Assembly (NCBI RefSeq): GCF_017916515.1
Contig: NZ_JAFMTA010000001.1
Coordinates: 1,178,001-1,242,000 of the forward strand
Reading direction: 5' to 3'
Length of the DNA: 64,000 nt
Source of the DNA: Naasia sp. SYSU D00948
GTDB lineage: Bacteria > Actinomycetota > Actinomycetes > Actinomycetales > Microbacteriaceae
A program made the translations under genes and the position numbers. The notes under the pieces are model-generated. The model did no database searches. It was not told the origin of the DNA and saw nothing but the letters and a program-made list of their open reading frames with translations. Below are positions 55,356 to 64,000 of the stretch, piece by piece (within the stretch, counting starts at the first letter, position 1; each line of letters begins with the position of its first letter).

Positions 55356-56806
55356 CTGTTCAGCACCGCCTCAAACACCTGCCTCGCGATGGGCGCGGCG
55401 ACCAGATTCCCGAATCCGGTCTGACCGAGCCCTCCCCCGTTCTCCACCACCACGGCGACGGCGATCTGCGGGTCGTCCGCCGGAGCGAACCCTGTGAACC
55501 ACAGCGTGTACGGGTCGTCCCCGCCGTTCTGCGCAGTCCCCGTCTTCCCCGCCACGCTGACCCCGTCCATTCTTGCATTGCTCGCGGCGCCGTTCTCCAC
55601 GTTCTGGACCATCATCTGGGTCACCGTTGCGGAGGTGTTATCACTGATCGGCGTCGAGAGGACCTCGGGCGAGAACTCCTCCCGCGGAGTGAGATCCGGC
55701 GCGAGGATCCGCTCCACCAGGTTCGGCCTCATCACGTCGCCGCCGTTCGCGACGCCCGCCGACACCATCGCCATCTGCAGCGGGGTCGCGCGCACCTCGT
55801 ACTGCCCGAAGGAGGAGAGCGCGACCTGCGCGTCGTCGAGGCCGCGCGGGAACTTGCTCGGCGTGACGCGCATCGGGACCCGCAGCTCCTGGCCGAAGCC
55901 GAACGCGGTCGCCATGTCCGCGATCCTCCCCTCGCCGAGCTGCAGCCCGAGCTCGGCGAAGATCGTGTTGCAGGAGAGCCGGAGACCCGTCGCGAGGGTC
56001 GCGGTCTCGCCGGGGCCGCACGGGCCGCCGTTCGCGTTCGTCACGACCGCGGTGCTGCCGGGCAGCGGGAAGCTGCTCGGGTTGGGGAACTCGCTCTCCG
56101 GCGTGAAGGCCCCGCTCTCGATCGCGGCCGCCGACATGAGCACCTTGAACGTCGATCCCGGCGGGTTGAGCGTGCCCCGGATCGTGCGGTTCTGCAGCGG
56201 CTCGGCCGGGTCGTCCACGAGCGCCTGGTACGCGGCGTCCGCTGCGGCCCCGTCGTGCACGGCGAGGAGGTTCGGATCGAACCCGGGCTTCGACACCATG
56301 GCGAGGATGCGGCCCGTCGAGGGCTCGAGGGCGACGACCGCGCCCTGCAGATCGCCGAGCGCGTCGTAGGCGGCCTGCTGCGCGACCGGGTCGAGAGTGA
56401 GCTCGACCGAGTCGCCCTGCTGGGTCTCGCCGGTGAAGATCCGGCCGATGCGATCGAAGAACTGCGCGTTGCCGGTACCGCTCAGCTGGTCGTTGAGCGC
56501 GCCCTCGATGCCCGTGGGCTCGCCGCCGATCGTGAGGTAGCCCGTGACCGAGGAGTACAGGTCGCCCTGCGGATAGGTGCGCAGGTACTTGTAGACGTCG
56601 TCGCTCGGCACCGACTCCGCGATCGGCTGCCCCTGCACGAGGATCGAGCCGCGCTGCGCGGAGTAGCTCTCGTAGAGCGTCCGCACGTTGCGGCTGTCCG
56701 CCCGCAGGTTGTCCGCCTGGAAGACCTGGATGACCGACGTGGAGCCGAAGAGCACCACGAACATGAGCACGACGAGCGCGCTGATGCGCTTCAGTTCCCG
56801 GTTCAT
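55352..56806 (-). CDS. pbpA: Penicillin-binding protein PbpA (class B transpeptidase)
   Basis: 484 residues: short cytosolic N terminus, one membrane anchor (ALVVLMFVVLFGST), a dimerisation region, and the transpeptidase with SxxK in PGSTFKVL, SxN in SCNTI and KTG in GKTGTAQN. It cross-links peptidoglycan with the partner RodA. It overlaps the rodA stop (ATGA). Confidence 0.95.
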   Translation of the reverse strand: MNRELKRISALVVLMFVVLFGSTSVIQVFQADNLRADSRNVRTLYESYSAQRGSILVQGQPIAESVPSDDVYKYLRTYPQGDLYSSVTGYLTIGGEPTGIEGALNDQLSGTGNAQFFDRIGRIFTGETQQGDSVELTLDPVAQQAAYDALGDLQGAVVALEPSTGRILAMVSKPGFDPNLLAVHDGAAADAAYQALVDDPAEPLQNRTIRGTLNPPGSTFKVLMSAAAIESGAFTPESEFPNPSSFPLPGSTAVVTNANGGPCGPGETATLATGLRLSCNTIFAELGLQLGEGRIADMATAFGFGQELRVPMRVTPSKFPRGLDDAQVALSSFGQYEVRATPLQMAMVSAGVANGGDVMRPNLVERILAPDLTPREEFSPEVLSTPISDNTSATVTQMMVQNVENGAASNARMDGVSVAGKTGTAQNGGDDPYTLWFTGFAPADDPQIAVAVVVENGGGLGQTGFGNLVAAPIARQVFEAVLNR

Positions 56807-58188
56807 ACGACGAGCCTCGGCTGGGCGCGGACCGCGTCCGAGATGCGGAGCAGCAGGGCGGCGATGATCCAGTTCGCGACGAGGGACGATCCGCCCGCCG
56901 CGAGGAACGGAGTGGTCAGGCCCGTCAGCGGGATGACCCGGGTGACCCCGCCGATGACGATGAAGCACTGGAGCGCGATCACGAACGACAGGCCCACCGC
57001 GAGGAGCTTGCCGAAGTCGTCCTGACCGGCGAACCCGATCCGGAAGCCGCGCGAGACGAGCAGCAGGTAGAGGGACAGGATCGCGAAGAGGCCGGTGAGA
57101 CCGAGCTCCTCGCCGAGCGTCGCGATGATGTAGTCGCTCTGGGCCACGGGGGTGACCTCGGGCATTCCCGCGCCGAGCCCGGTGCCGAGGACGCCGCCGT
57201 TGGCGAGGCCGAACAGCCCCTGCACCAGCTGGAAGGAGCCGCCGTCCCGGTTGTAGATGTCCGGGTTGAAGGCGTCGAGCCAGTTGGTGAGGCGCCCGTT
57301 CACGTAGTCGAGCGTCTGGCTGGCTACGAGGGCGCCGCCCACGAAGAGCAGGAGACCGAGCAGGATCCAGCTGAACCGGCCGGTGGCCACGTAGATCATG
57401 ACGAGGAACAGCCCGAAGTAGAGCAGGCCGGTGCCGAGGTCGCGCTGGAACACGATGACCGCCATGGCCACGGCCCAGACGACGAGGATCGGGCCCAGGT
57501 CCCGAGCGCGGGGGAGCTGCAGGCCCAGCACCCGCCGACCGACCATCGAGAGGGAATCACGCCGGGTGACGAGGTAGCCGGCGAAGAACACGGCGAGGGC
57601 GATCTTCGCGATCTCCCCCGGCTGGAAGGAGAACGGGCCGATGCCGATCCAGACCCGCGCCCCGTTGATCGTCTGGCCGATGCCGGGGAGCATCGGCAGC
57701 AGCAGGAGGAGCACCGCGACGAGCATCGCGAGGTAGGTGTAGCGCTGCAGGATCCTGTGGTTGCGGACGAGGACGAGCACCGCGAGGGCGCACACGATGG
57801 CGACCGCGGACCACACGATCTGCCGGACGGCGACGGCCTCCCAGCCGTCGTCGCCGTTCGCGACGTCGATCCGGTAGATGCCCGCGATCCCGATGCCGTT
57901 GAGGAGTGCCGCGATGGGCAGGATGAACGGGTCGGCCTCGATCGCGGTGAAGCGGAGGACCAGGTGGACGAGCAGGGTGAGGAGCGCCAGGCCCGCGACG
58001 AGGACCACGAGCGTGGTCTGGATCGCGCCCAGCGCGCCGAGCTGCACGAGGACGATCGCCGAGGCGTTGATCGCCCACACCACGATCAGCAGACCGAGCT
58101 CGAGGTTGCGCAGCCGGCGCGGCATGCGCATGGTTCTGACCTTCTCGGTCCGCCCGCGGGGGATCGCGTCCGTGACCGGCTCGCTCAT
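56803..58188 (-). CDS. rodA: SEDS glycosyltransferase, RodA/FtsW family
   Basis: 461 residues with about ten to eleven membrane segments, the SEDS hallmarks NGARVWIGIGPFSFQPGEIAKIALAVF, DLGTGLL and a large outer loop. It polymerises lipid II with PbpA. Overlaps pstP and pbpA by 4 bases each. Called RodA by synteny with the kinase operon; FtsW-type activity cannot be excluded. Confidence 0.93.
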   Translation of the reverse strand: MSEPVTDAIPRGRTEKVRTMRMPRRLRNLELGLLIVVWAINASAIVLVQLGALGAIQTTLVVLVAGLALLTLLVHLVLRFTAIEADPFILPIAALLNGIGIAGIYRIDVANGDDGWEAVAVRQIVWSAVAIVCALAVLVLVRNHRILQRYTYLAMLVAVLLLLLPMLPGIGQTINGARVWIGIGPFSFQPGEIAKIALAVFFAGYLVTRRDSLSMVGRRVLGLQLPRARDLGPILVVWAVAMAVIVFQRDLGTGLLYFGLFLVMIYVATGRFSWILLGLLLFVGGALVASQTLDYVNGRLTNWLDAFNPDIYNRDGGSFQLVQGLFGLANGGVLGTGLGAGMPEVTPVAQSDYIIATLGEELGLTGLFAILSLYLLLVSRGFRIGFAGQDDFGKLLAVGLSFVIALQCFIVIGGVTRVIPLTGLTTPFLAAGGSSLVANWIIAALLLRISDAVRAQPRLVV

Positions 58189-59441
58189 CCCTGGCTCCTC
58201 GTCGAGGCGAGCGACTCCAGGTTCGCGACGATCGCAGCCGCCCGCTCCTCGCTGCGCGCGGTGATGGTCCGCTCCACCCTCTCCTGGTAGTAGGGGGGAA
58301 GCTCGGCGACGCGGATGTCGGTGTCCCGGATCACCGCGGACAGCGCGAAGGGCCCCACGGACGCCTGCACCCCCTGGTAGATCGCGACCCGGCCGTCGGA
58401 TTCCCCGACGTAGTACTGCTCCTGCGTCCAGCGGTAGCCGAGGACCGCCGCGAGCAGTGCGGCGAGCACGACGATGCCGATCCCGACCAGCCAGATGAGC
58501 CGGCGGCGCCGCACCCGGCGGCGGTCCTCGGCGAGCAGCCGCTCGAGGTAGTCGTCGTCGGCCTCGAGGTGCGTCTCGCGGTTCGCGGCCGTCGCCTTGA
58601 GCGGGTGCAGCAGGAGGGTCGGGAGGCGGAGCCGGCGGCCGCCCTCGACGTCGAACTCGATCGGACCGGCGGCGCTGCCGACGGTCACCGCCTCGGGCGG
58701 CGAGTCGGGACCGTCGGGGTCGACGTCGGCCACGATCACCGTGACGTTGTCCGGCGCTCCGTTCTCGAGGGCCTCCCGGACGAGCCGGTCGGCGACGTCC
58801 GAGGGCGGCGCGTTGTCCCCGAGGATCGACCGGATGCGGTCCTCGTCGACGTAGCTGCTGAGACCGTCGGAGCACAGCAGCCACCGGTCGCCCTTGACCG
58901 TGCCGATGATGCTCGTGTCGATCTCGGGCGCCTGGTCGATGTCGCCGAGCACGCGCATCAGCACGGAGCGGCGGGGATGGACCAGTGCCTCCTCGGCCGT
59001 GATCCTGCCGCTGTCGACCAGCCGCTGCACGAACGTGTGGTCCGTCGTGACCTGCGAGAGCTCGCCGTCCCGGTAGAGGTAGATGCGGGAGTCGCCGATG
59101 TGCGCGACGGCCATGCTGTCGCCGACCCGGATCATCGCGGACACGGTGGTGCCCATGCCGGTCAGCTCGGGGTGCTCGAACACCGTCTCGGCCAGCAGCT
59201 GGTTGGCCGCGACGAGGGCCGACTGCAGCGCGAACTCGGCGTCCTGCGGCGAGGAGTAGCGCGCGGTGTCCGTCTCCGCGATGCGGTTCACCGCGATCGC
59301 GGATGCGACGTCGCCGCCCGCATGACCGCCCATCCCGTCGGCGACGACGAAGAGCTGGGCGCCGGCGAAGCCCGAGTCCTGGTTGTTGGAGCGCACCTTG
59401 CCGACGTGCGAGACGGCCGCTCCGATCGTTCTGGATACCAT
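58185..59441 (-). CDS. pstP: PP2C-family protein phosphatase PstP
   Basis: 418 residues: metal motifs VADGMGGHAGGD, GDSRIYLYR, DGLS and APDNVTVIV, then a linker, one transmembrane helix (about 305-326) and a short external part. It removes phosphate from PknA/PknB and their targets. The ATG at 59441 is 9 bases after fhaB; it overlaps rodA (ATGA). Confidence 0.95.
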   Translation of the reverse strand: MVSRTIGAAVSHVGKVRSNNQDSGFAGAQLFVVADGMGGHAGGDVASAIAVNRIAETDTARYSSPQDAEFALQSALVAANQLLAETVFEHPELTGMGTTVSAMIRVGDSMAVAHIGDSRIYLYRDGELSQVTTDHTFVQRLVDSGRITAEEALVHPRRSVLMRVLGDIDQAPEIDTSIIGTVKGDRWLLCSDGLSSYVDEDRIRSILGDNAPPSDVADRLVREALENGAPDNVTVIVADVDPDGPDSPPEAVTVGSAAGPIEFDVEGGRRLRLPTLLLHPLKATAANRETHLEADDDYLERLLAEDRRRVRRRRLIWLVGIGIVVLAALLAAVLGYRWTQEQYYVGESDGRVAIYQGVQASVGPFALSAVIRDTDIRVAELPPYYQERVERTITARSEERAAAIVANLESLASTRSQG

Positions 59442-59450
59442 CCGCCGCGG

Positions 59451-59990
59451 CTACCGTCGCAGCTCGAAGGTCGTCTGGCCCACCTTCACCGGGGTGTTCA
59501 CCGGAACCTTAGCGGGCGTGGTCACCCTATTCCCGTCCAGGAATGTGCCGTTCGTCGAGTCCAGGTCCTGGATGACCCAGTCGTCCCCGAAGAGCAGCAG
59601 GCGGGCGTGATGGCTGGACGTGTAGTCGTCGAGGATCTGCAGTCCGGACTCCGACGAGCGCCCGATCGTCAGGGGCTCGCTTCCGAGCGGGATCTCGGCG
59701 CCGGCCTTCGGCCCGGAGGTGATGACGAGCCGGCTCGCGGTCCTGGTCGTCGCCATGGGCTTCGAGATGCCCTCGGTCGGCAGGGGCGGTCCGCTCGGGA
59801 GCGACTGCACGGCCGGCGGCGTCGGCGGCGCCGAGGGCTGCGGGGCGACGGCGTAGGCCGGCTGCTCCTGGAGCCGCTTGACGCGACTGCCGAAGAGATC
59901 GGAGCGCAGCGCGTACACGATCGCGAAGACGAAGGCCCACAGGACGGCCAGGAAGGCGATCCGCAGGATCAGAAGGGTGAGTTCGCTCAT
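59451..59990 (-). CDS. fhaB: FHA domain protein FhaB (FipA-like)
   Basis: 179 residues: an N-terminal membrane helix (about 5-27), a Pro-rich linker and a C-terminal FHA domain with IGRSSESGLQI, SSHHARL and DSTNGTFLDG that reads phospho-Thr. Its ATG overlaps the fhaA stop. In mycobacteria the equivalent connects PknA phosphorylation with FtsZ-FtsQ. Confidence 0.92.
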   Translation of the reverse strand: MSELTLLILRIAFLAVLWAFVFAIVYALRSDLFGSRVKRLQEQPAYAVAPQPSAPPTPPAVQSLPSGPPLPTEGISKPMATTRTASRLVITSGPKAGAEIPLGSEPLTIGRSSESGLQILDDYTSSHHARLLLFGDDWVIQDLDSTNGTFLDGNRVTTPAKVPVNTPVKVGQTTFELRR

Positions 59991-60694
59991 CGCCCGCCCC
60001 GGACCCCCGGCTCCTCGTGCTGTCCGTCCGAGGACCGGGGCACCACGCGGAACACGATCCGGGTGCGCCCGATCTGCACGACGGAGTCCGGCGGAAGCAG
60101 GGCCTTGTCGACGCGCTCGCCGTTGAGGGTGGTGCCGTTCGTGGAGCCGAGGTCGTTGACCTGCGCACGGCTGCCGTCCCACAGAATCTCCACGTGCCGC
60201 CGGCTCGTGCCGCTGTCGGTGATCGTGATGTCGGCGTCCGAGCCGCGCCCGATGACGGTGCGGCCGCGCTTCAGCGGATAGCGGGTGCCGGCGACCTCGA
60301 TCACCGGCGTCCAGGACACGTCGCCCTTCGTGGTCGCCGAGTCGACCTGCACCAGGCCGGGCGCGAGGCTGTCGTCCCGGTCGAGCCCGATGCTCACCCC
60401 GCCGGCGAACTGATAGCCCTGCGACTGCGCGTGCTGCTGCACGAGCCTGGTCAGCTCGTCGGTGAGGCTCGGTCCCATCGCGCTCATCCTCTCGAAGTCC
60501 TCGCCCGACAGGCGGACGGCGAACCGGTTCGGCGCGAGGACGCGGTCGCGGGAGACGACGGCGGCACGGGTGTCGAGCTCTTTCCGCAGGGCGGCCGTGA
60601 TCTCGATGGGCTGCAGATTGGACTTGAAGGTGCGAGCGAAAGCCCCGTTCACCGCGCGCTCGAGACCTCTCTCGAAGTTGTCGAGTATGCCCAC
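59987..60694 (-). CDS. fhaA: DUF3662 and FHA domain protein FhaA
   Basis: 235 residues: DUF3662 (1-115, beginning GILDNFERGLERAVNGAFARTF) and an FHA domain (about 145-225; IGRGSDADITI, TSRRHVEI, GSTNGTTLNG). It is shorter than the mycobacterial one, whose linker is long. In mycobacteria FhaA binds phosphorylated MurJ pseudokinase; here MurJ lacks that part. The start is GTG 60694 with GGAAGG about 11 bases before. First gene of the kinase operon. Confidence 0.92.
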   Translation of the reverse strand: MGILDNFERGLERAVNGAFARTFKSNLQPIEITAALRKELDTRAAVVSRDRVLAPNRFAVRLSGEDFERMSAMGPSLTDELTRLVQQHAQSQGYQFAGGVSIGLDRDDSLAPGLVQVDSATTKGDVSWTPVIEVAGTRYPLKRGRTVIGRGSDADITITDSGTSRRHVEILWDGSRAQVNDLGSTNGTTLNGERVDKALLPPDSVVQIGRTRIVFRVVPRSSDGQHEEPGVRGGR

Positions 60695-60867
60695 GGGTTC
60701 GCGGCCTTCCGGTCGAGCGCGCGCGGAAGCCCGCGCCTTGGCTTATTGAATGGTAGCCCGACGCCCCCGTGGGCCCTGCGAAGGCGCCCCTCGACCCGCG
60801 GTGGAGCCGGGAGCACCAGGTGCGCCCTGTGGTAATGTCGACGCTCGGCGCGCGAGCGCCGTGGTGA

Positions 60868-60954
60868 GCGCGAGTGGCGGAATAGGCAGACGCGCACGGT
60901 TCAGGTCCGTGTGCCCGTGAGGGCGTGGGGGTTCAACTCCCCCCTCGCGCACCA
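60868..60954 (+). tRNA. leuT: tRNA-Leu(CAG)
   Basis: 87 bases with encoded CCA. Acceptor GCGCGAG pairs with CTCGCGC; anticodon arm CACGG-TTCAGGT-CCGTG gives CAG (Leu); a long variable arm, as for class II tRNAs. It is at the conserved leuT place beside fhaA. Confidence 0.97.
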
Positions 60955-60963
60955 GACATGTCG

Positions 60964-60991
60964 AACGGCCGGGCCCGAGGGTCCGGCCGTT
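60964..60991. terminator. Terminator hairpin of tRNA-Leu, shared with the convergent gene
   Basis: AACGGCCGG (60964-60972) pairs with CCGGCCGTT (60983-60991) over a 10-base loop, 9 bases after tRNA-Leu and 16 bases after the convergent gene's stop; TTCGCGTTTC follows on the plus strand. Confidence 0.75.
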
Positions 60992-61007
60992 TCGCGTTTC
61001 GGCCAGT

Positions 61008-62402
61008 TCAGCACCAGCTGGGAAGGAATCCGTTGGTCCCGCCCGTGGTGTTCCCGGTCGCGAGATCGAGGAACACGATCGACATCCCGCTGTAGCCGGG
61101 GAGGTTCGGGTAGCCGTCCGGCTGCCCCTTGCCGTCGAGCAGCTCGATCGCCAGATGCCGGCCGTTGGGCGAGACGCACATGTCGCGGATGCTCGTGTCG
61201 TCGGAGGCGGGGCGGAAGACGGCGCGCGCGCCCGACGGCTCGACGAGCATGAGCCGCGGGTTCATCTGCGTGGGCCGCTTGGTGTAGTCGGGGGAGAAGA
61301 GCACCTCCGCGTAGCGCTCCGGCCCGAGGATGACCACCGGCCCGGGCTCGTCCGTCGGAGCCGCCTCGTCCGACGGGAGCTCGAGGGGGGCCTTCTCGGC
61401 CGAGCTGACGTCGATGCTCGTCACTCCCGCGGCGTCCGCGACGACGAGCGACGTCGTGCCCGGGATGAACCCGAGGATCACCTGGTGCTCGCCGAGCGGC
61501 ACCGCCTCTCCGTCGCCCAGCACGTCGACGAGGTACAGCATCAGATCCTGGCTCTGCACGACCACCGACGTGCTGTTGGGCACGAAGGCCCAGTCCTGCA
61601 CCGTCAGCGGCGTCCCGCCGATGCCCACGATCTCCCTGGCTTCGCTCGACCCGCTGCCGAAGTCGTAGACGAACAGCGTCCGGCTGCTCCGGTCCGCTGC
61701 GGTGACGACGAAGCCGACGAGCCCCGAGGATCCGGAGGACGCGAGGTCGGTGACGATCCCGCCGGGCTCTGTCGGGATCGTCGCTTCCGGGCCGCCGTCG
61801 AGCGCGGCCGCCACGAGCTCCGTGCTGCCGTCGTCGGTGAGTGTCACGGCGGCGATCGCCGTCCCCGCGACCGCGTACTCCTGGATTCGCGGCGCGCGGA
61901 AGACGGCCTCGGCGGATCCCGGGTCGAGGAGCTCACGGCGGAAGACCTCGTCCGAGGTCCCCTGGGCCGAGCCGCGGACGAGCGAGTACACGGTGGCATC
62001 GGGCGTCTCGAACCGGTAGGAGAGGGTCGACGCCGCTCCGGTCGCGGCCGTGACGGTGTCCACCTGGACCTCGTACTCGGTTCGGTAGTCGAGCATCTCG
62101 TCGAACCGGATCACCACCGCCGAGGGGTCGCTCTCGACGGTGAAGGAGGCGGCCGGCTCGACCCGCACGTCCTCCGTCTCGACGGGTTCCACCGGCTGGC
62201 TGGTCCTGAGCGTCAGGGGCTCGGCCGGCCGGGCCACGAGCGCGTGCGGGTTCAGCTCGGCCCCCGACACCCGTGCTCCCTGCACCGCGTTGGCGACGGT
62301 GAGGACGGCGACCGTCGCGCCGAGCAGCAGCACGGTCAGGCCGACCAGCCGCCGGTACTGCCGGTGCCGCCGCCGCTCGGCCCGGCTCCCGTCAGTAGAC
62401 AT
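61008..62402 (-). CDS. Membrane-anchored beta-propeller-like protein
   Basis: 464 residues with one signal-anchor helix (about 20-42), then an extracellular part with an Ig-like region (about 80-130) and repeated short beta segments such as DWAFVPNSTSVVVQSQDLMLYLVD and MCVSPNGRHLAIELLD that resemble WD40/TolB blades. No enzyme motif is visible. Its ATG overlaps the upstream TIGR03943 gene by 11 bases. A surface sensor or binding role is possible; function unknown. Confidence 0.65.
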   Translation of the reverse strand: MSTDGSRAERRRHRQYRRLVGLTVLLLGATVAVLTVANAVQGARVSGAELNPHALVARPAEPLTLRTSQPVEPVETEDVRVEPAASFTVESDPSAVVIRFDEMLDYRTEYEVQVDTVTAATGAASTLSYRFETPDATVYSLVRGSAQGTSDEVFRRELLDPGSAEAVFRAPRIQEYAVAGTAIAAVTLTDDGSTELVAAALDGGPEATIPTEPGGIVTDLASSGSSGLVGFVVTAADRSSRTLFVYDFGSGSSEAREIVGIGGTPLTVQDWAFVPNSTSVVVQSQDLMLYLVDVLGDGEAVPLGEHQVILGFIPGTTSLVVADAAGVTSIDVSSAEKAPLELPSDEAAPTDEPGPVVILGPERYAEVLFSPDYTKRPTQMNPRLMLVEPSGARAVFRPASDDTSIRDMCVSPNGRHLAIELLDGKGQPDGYPNLPGYSGMSIVFLDLATGNTTGGTNGFLPSWC

Positions 62403-63153
62403 ACGGGTCCTCCGGCTGGTTCACCGGCCGGGACTCGGAGGGCATCAGCACGACCGGGGCGTCCTCCGACGCCAGCGGATTGGACCGGAATCCGCCGACG
62501 ACGGCGAGCCATTCGTCGGTCTGCAGCTCCTGCCGCCACCCCGGCCAGTGCACCGGGATCCCGACCGGCTGGGCATCGAGGGCGCAGTGCGTGATGTGGA
62601 AGCGCGCGAGGTAGAAGACGTCGTCCGCACCGGTGTCCAGGACGAAGCCGGTCACGTCCGCCGTCTTGCCCTGGAAGTAGTCGGCGGGCAGGCCCTGCCG
62701 CAGCAGGCCCGCCCAGTCCTTCACGCTGAACGTGGAGCCGTCCGTCTCCGCGAGGTCCGGCGACGTGGCCGAGGTCTCGGTCGCGGCCGCGGAGTTCAGC
62801 TCCCGATCGGCGGCGAGGGCCGAGGTGAGCGTCGTCGGGGGCAGGGCGAGGAGCACCACCGCGGCGATCGCCACGAGCAGGACCCGGCCCACGACGGAGA
62901 GGACCCGGCGGTGCGCGGGGACCGGGATGTCGTCGACGGCGTGATCGTGCTCGTCCCGCTCACTGCTCGGCAGGAGGAGGAGGGCGGCCAGGGACGTGAG
63001 GCCGCCGATCACACCCATCGCGATCGTGAAGGCGTAGTAGCGGGGGTGCACGTAGAGGTCCAGGTTCCCGGTGAGCGCGAGCCAGAGCGTCCCGAGGACC
63101 GTGAGGAGCGAGAGCGCGATGCCGGTCCACCGCCCGGTGAGCCGATCAAGCAA
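62392..63153 (-). CDS. TIGR03943/DUF1980 family membrane protein
   Basis: 253 residues: two or three membrane helices in the first 110 residues, then an outer domain (YFQGKTADVTGFVLDTG, YLARFHITHCALDAQPVGIPV, DEWLAVVGGF) typical of the YcgQ-like TIGR03943 family. Start is TTG at 63153, overlapping the permease stop by 8 bases. The family is nearly always next to a permease like the one here; the cargo is not established. Confidence 0.8.
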   Translation of the reverse strand: MLDRLTGRWTGIALSLLTVLGTLWLALTGNLDLYVHPRYYAFTIAMGVIGGLTSLAALLLLPSSERDEHDHAVDDIPVPAHRRVLSVVGRVLLVAIAAVVLLALPPTTLTSALAADRELNSAAATETSATSPDLAETDGSTFSVKDWAGLLRQGLPADYFQGKTADVTGFVLDTGADDVFYLARFHITHCALDAQPVGIPVHWPGWRQELQTDEWLAVVGGFRSNPLASEDAPVVLMPSESRPVNQPEDPYVY

Positions 63154-64000
63154 CGAGGTTCACCCCCAGCCCCACGGCCGCGGAGGCGAGGGCGACCAGT
63201 GTCGTCAGGACCGCGAGGGTCCGGGCGGTGAAGGTCGTCCGCAGCAGCGCCAGCATCTTCACGTCGATCATCGGCCCAAAGAGGAGGAACGAGACGATCG
63301 ATCCGGGGAGGAACGCGGGGCCCAGTGCGAGCACGAAGAACGCGTCGACGTTCGAGCACAGCGACACGACGAAGGCCAGCGCCATGAGCGCGACCACCGA
63401 CCAGATCGGATCGCTGCCGAGCGCCACCAGGAGGTCACGGGAGACCCCGACCTGGATCAGCCCCGCGATCGAGCAGCCCACGAAGAGGGCCGGCATCATC
63501 GCGGCGGTCTCGGAGCGGAACAGGGAGAGGCTCCTCAGGGCACGACCGGAAGCGCTCGAGCCGTGTCCATGCTCCGTCTCGCATGCAGCGGCGAAGCTCG
63601 GCGTCAGCATGCTCGAGGGCTGCGGGTGCCGGCTGAAGAGCCACCCGACGAGGTTCGCGATCACGAGCGCGCCGAGGATGCGGGCGACCAGGATGCCGTC
63701 GTCCCAGCCGAAGACCTGGTAGGTCGTGATGATGGTCACGGGGTTCAGGATCGGCGCCGCGAGGAGGAAGGTCAGCGCATCCGGGACGCTGAATCCTCGG
63801 GCGATCAGTCCCCGGGACAGCGGGACGTTGCCGCACTCGCAGACCGGGAGCAGGATGCCCAGCACCGAGATCGCGAGCCGGCGGAGGGCCGGAGTGCGGG
63901 GCAGGACCCGGTGGAGCAGCCGCTGCGGAACCCAGACCTGCACCGCGATCGACAGGAGGATCCCGAGGAACACGAACGGGAGCGACTCGATCAGCACGCT
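63146..64000 (-). CDS. Permease, ArsP_1/DUF318 (YraQ-like) family, N terminus beyond right edge
   Basis: At least 284 residues with about eight membrane segments, the family motif LPVCECGNVPLSRGL (a Cys-x-Cys in the membrane), LLAAPILNPVTIITT and the second-half repeat. The frame stays open to the window edge, so the true start is outside. It pairs with the TIGR03943 gene. The substrate is unproven; relatives have been linked to metalloid or other small ions. Confidence 0.82.
   Translation of the reverse strand, partial: SVLIESLPFVFLGILLSIAVQVWVPQRLLHRVLPRTPALRRLAISVLGILLPVCECGNVPLSRGLIARGFSVPDALTFLLAAPILNPVTIITTYQVFGWDDGILVARILGALVIANLVGWLFSRHPQPSSMLTPSFAAACETEHGHGSSASGRALRSLSLFRSETAAMMPALFVGCSIAGLIQVGVSRDLLVALGSDPIWSVVALMALAFVVSLCSNVDAFFVLALGPAFLPGSIVSFLLFGPMIDVKMLALLRTTFTARTLAVLTTLVALASAAVGLGVNLVA

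Overview
The window is 64 kb of GC-rich (about 70% by eye) actinobacterial chromosome centred on the replication origin. The gene order runs pcnA, DUF6049, murJ, trxB, trxA, parB, parA, rsmG, jag, yidC, yidD, rnpA, rpmH, dnaA, oriC, dnaN, gnd, recF, dciA, gyrB, gyrA, DUF3566, tRNA-Ile, tRNA-Ala, ppiA, crgA, trpG/pabA, pknB, pknA, pbpA, rodA, pstP, fhaB, fhaA, tRNA-Leu. This is the classic actinobacterial origin block. Protein style (the short YidC start, a 93-residue HU, zinc-free S14/L33/L28, PknA with an FN3-like ectodomain) suggests the family Microbacteriaceae. I cannot name a genus from sequence reading alone.

Left part (1-16 kb). A CopD-type membrane protein runs off the left edge, followed by hup. 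Next come zinc-independent ribosomal proteins rpsN, rpmG and rpmB, and a zinc-uptake operon znuA-znuC-znuB-zur. A Zur-like palindrome lies over the znuA promoter, so this whole segment reads as a zinc-limitation module. A branched-chain or pyruvate-type 2-oxoacid dehydrogenase (E1alpha, E1beta, E2, no E3) and a HisC/Pat-like aminotransferase follow. Then come small membrane proteins, an alpha/beta hydrolase with a small helical partner, purB and dnaB.

Middle (16-35 kb). The rpsF-ssb-rpsR-rplI operon has a candidate S6:S18 leader. Divergent pcnA and DUF6049-murJ follow. trxB-trxA has a SigR/SigH-type promoter. An aminotransferase and ddl occupy the place where mycobacteria carry cwlM. The chromosome segregation locus parAB has four parS sites within 3.2 kb, two of them embedded in the 5' ends of parA and rsmG. 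Then come rsmG-jag-yidC-yidD-rnpA-rpmH and dnaA.

Origin and right part (34-64 kb). The dnaA-dnaN gap of 1.28 kb holds a cluster of CACCGAG repeats and then an array of DnaA boxes with AT-rich patches (oriC). Downstream are dnaN, gnd, recF, dciA and gyrBA. Next to tRNA-Ala sits a three-gene ABC exporter/lipoprotein cassette, then a one-pass membrane protein in the position of cwsA. ppiA, a rhomboid protease, a HAD-family protein, crgA and a glutamine amidotransferase follow. The seven-gene Ser/Thr kinase, phosphatase, FHA and cell-wall elongation operon comes next. The right edge holds tRNA-Leu, a membrane-anchored propeller-like protein, and a TIGR03943/permease pair that runs off the edge.

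The genes together cover replication initiation and segregation, ribosome and tRNA maturation, redox homeostasis, zinc supply and kinase-controlled cell-wall synthesis. Genes are tightly packed with many 1-4 bp start/stop overlaps, GTG starts are common, and several genes look leaderless (a TANNNT box 6-8 bases before the start codon). I found no insertion sequence, prophage or CRISPR array.
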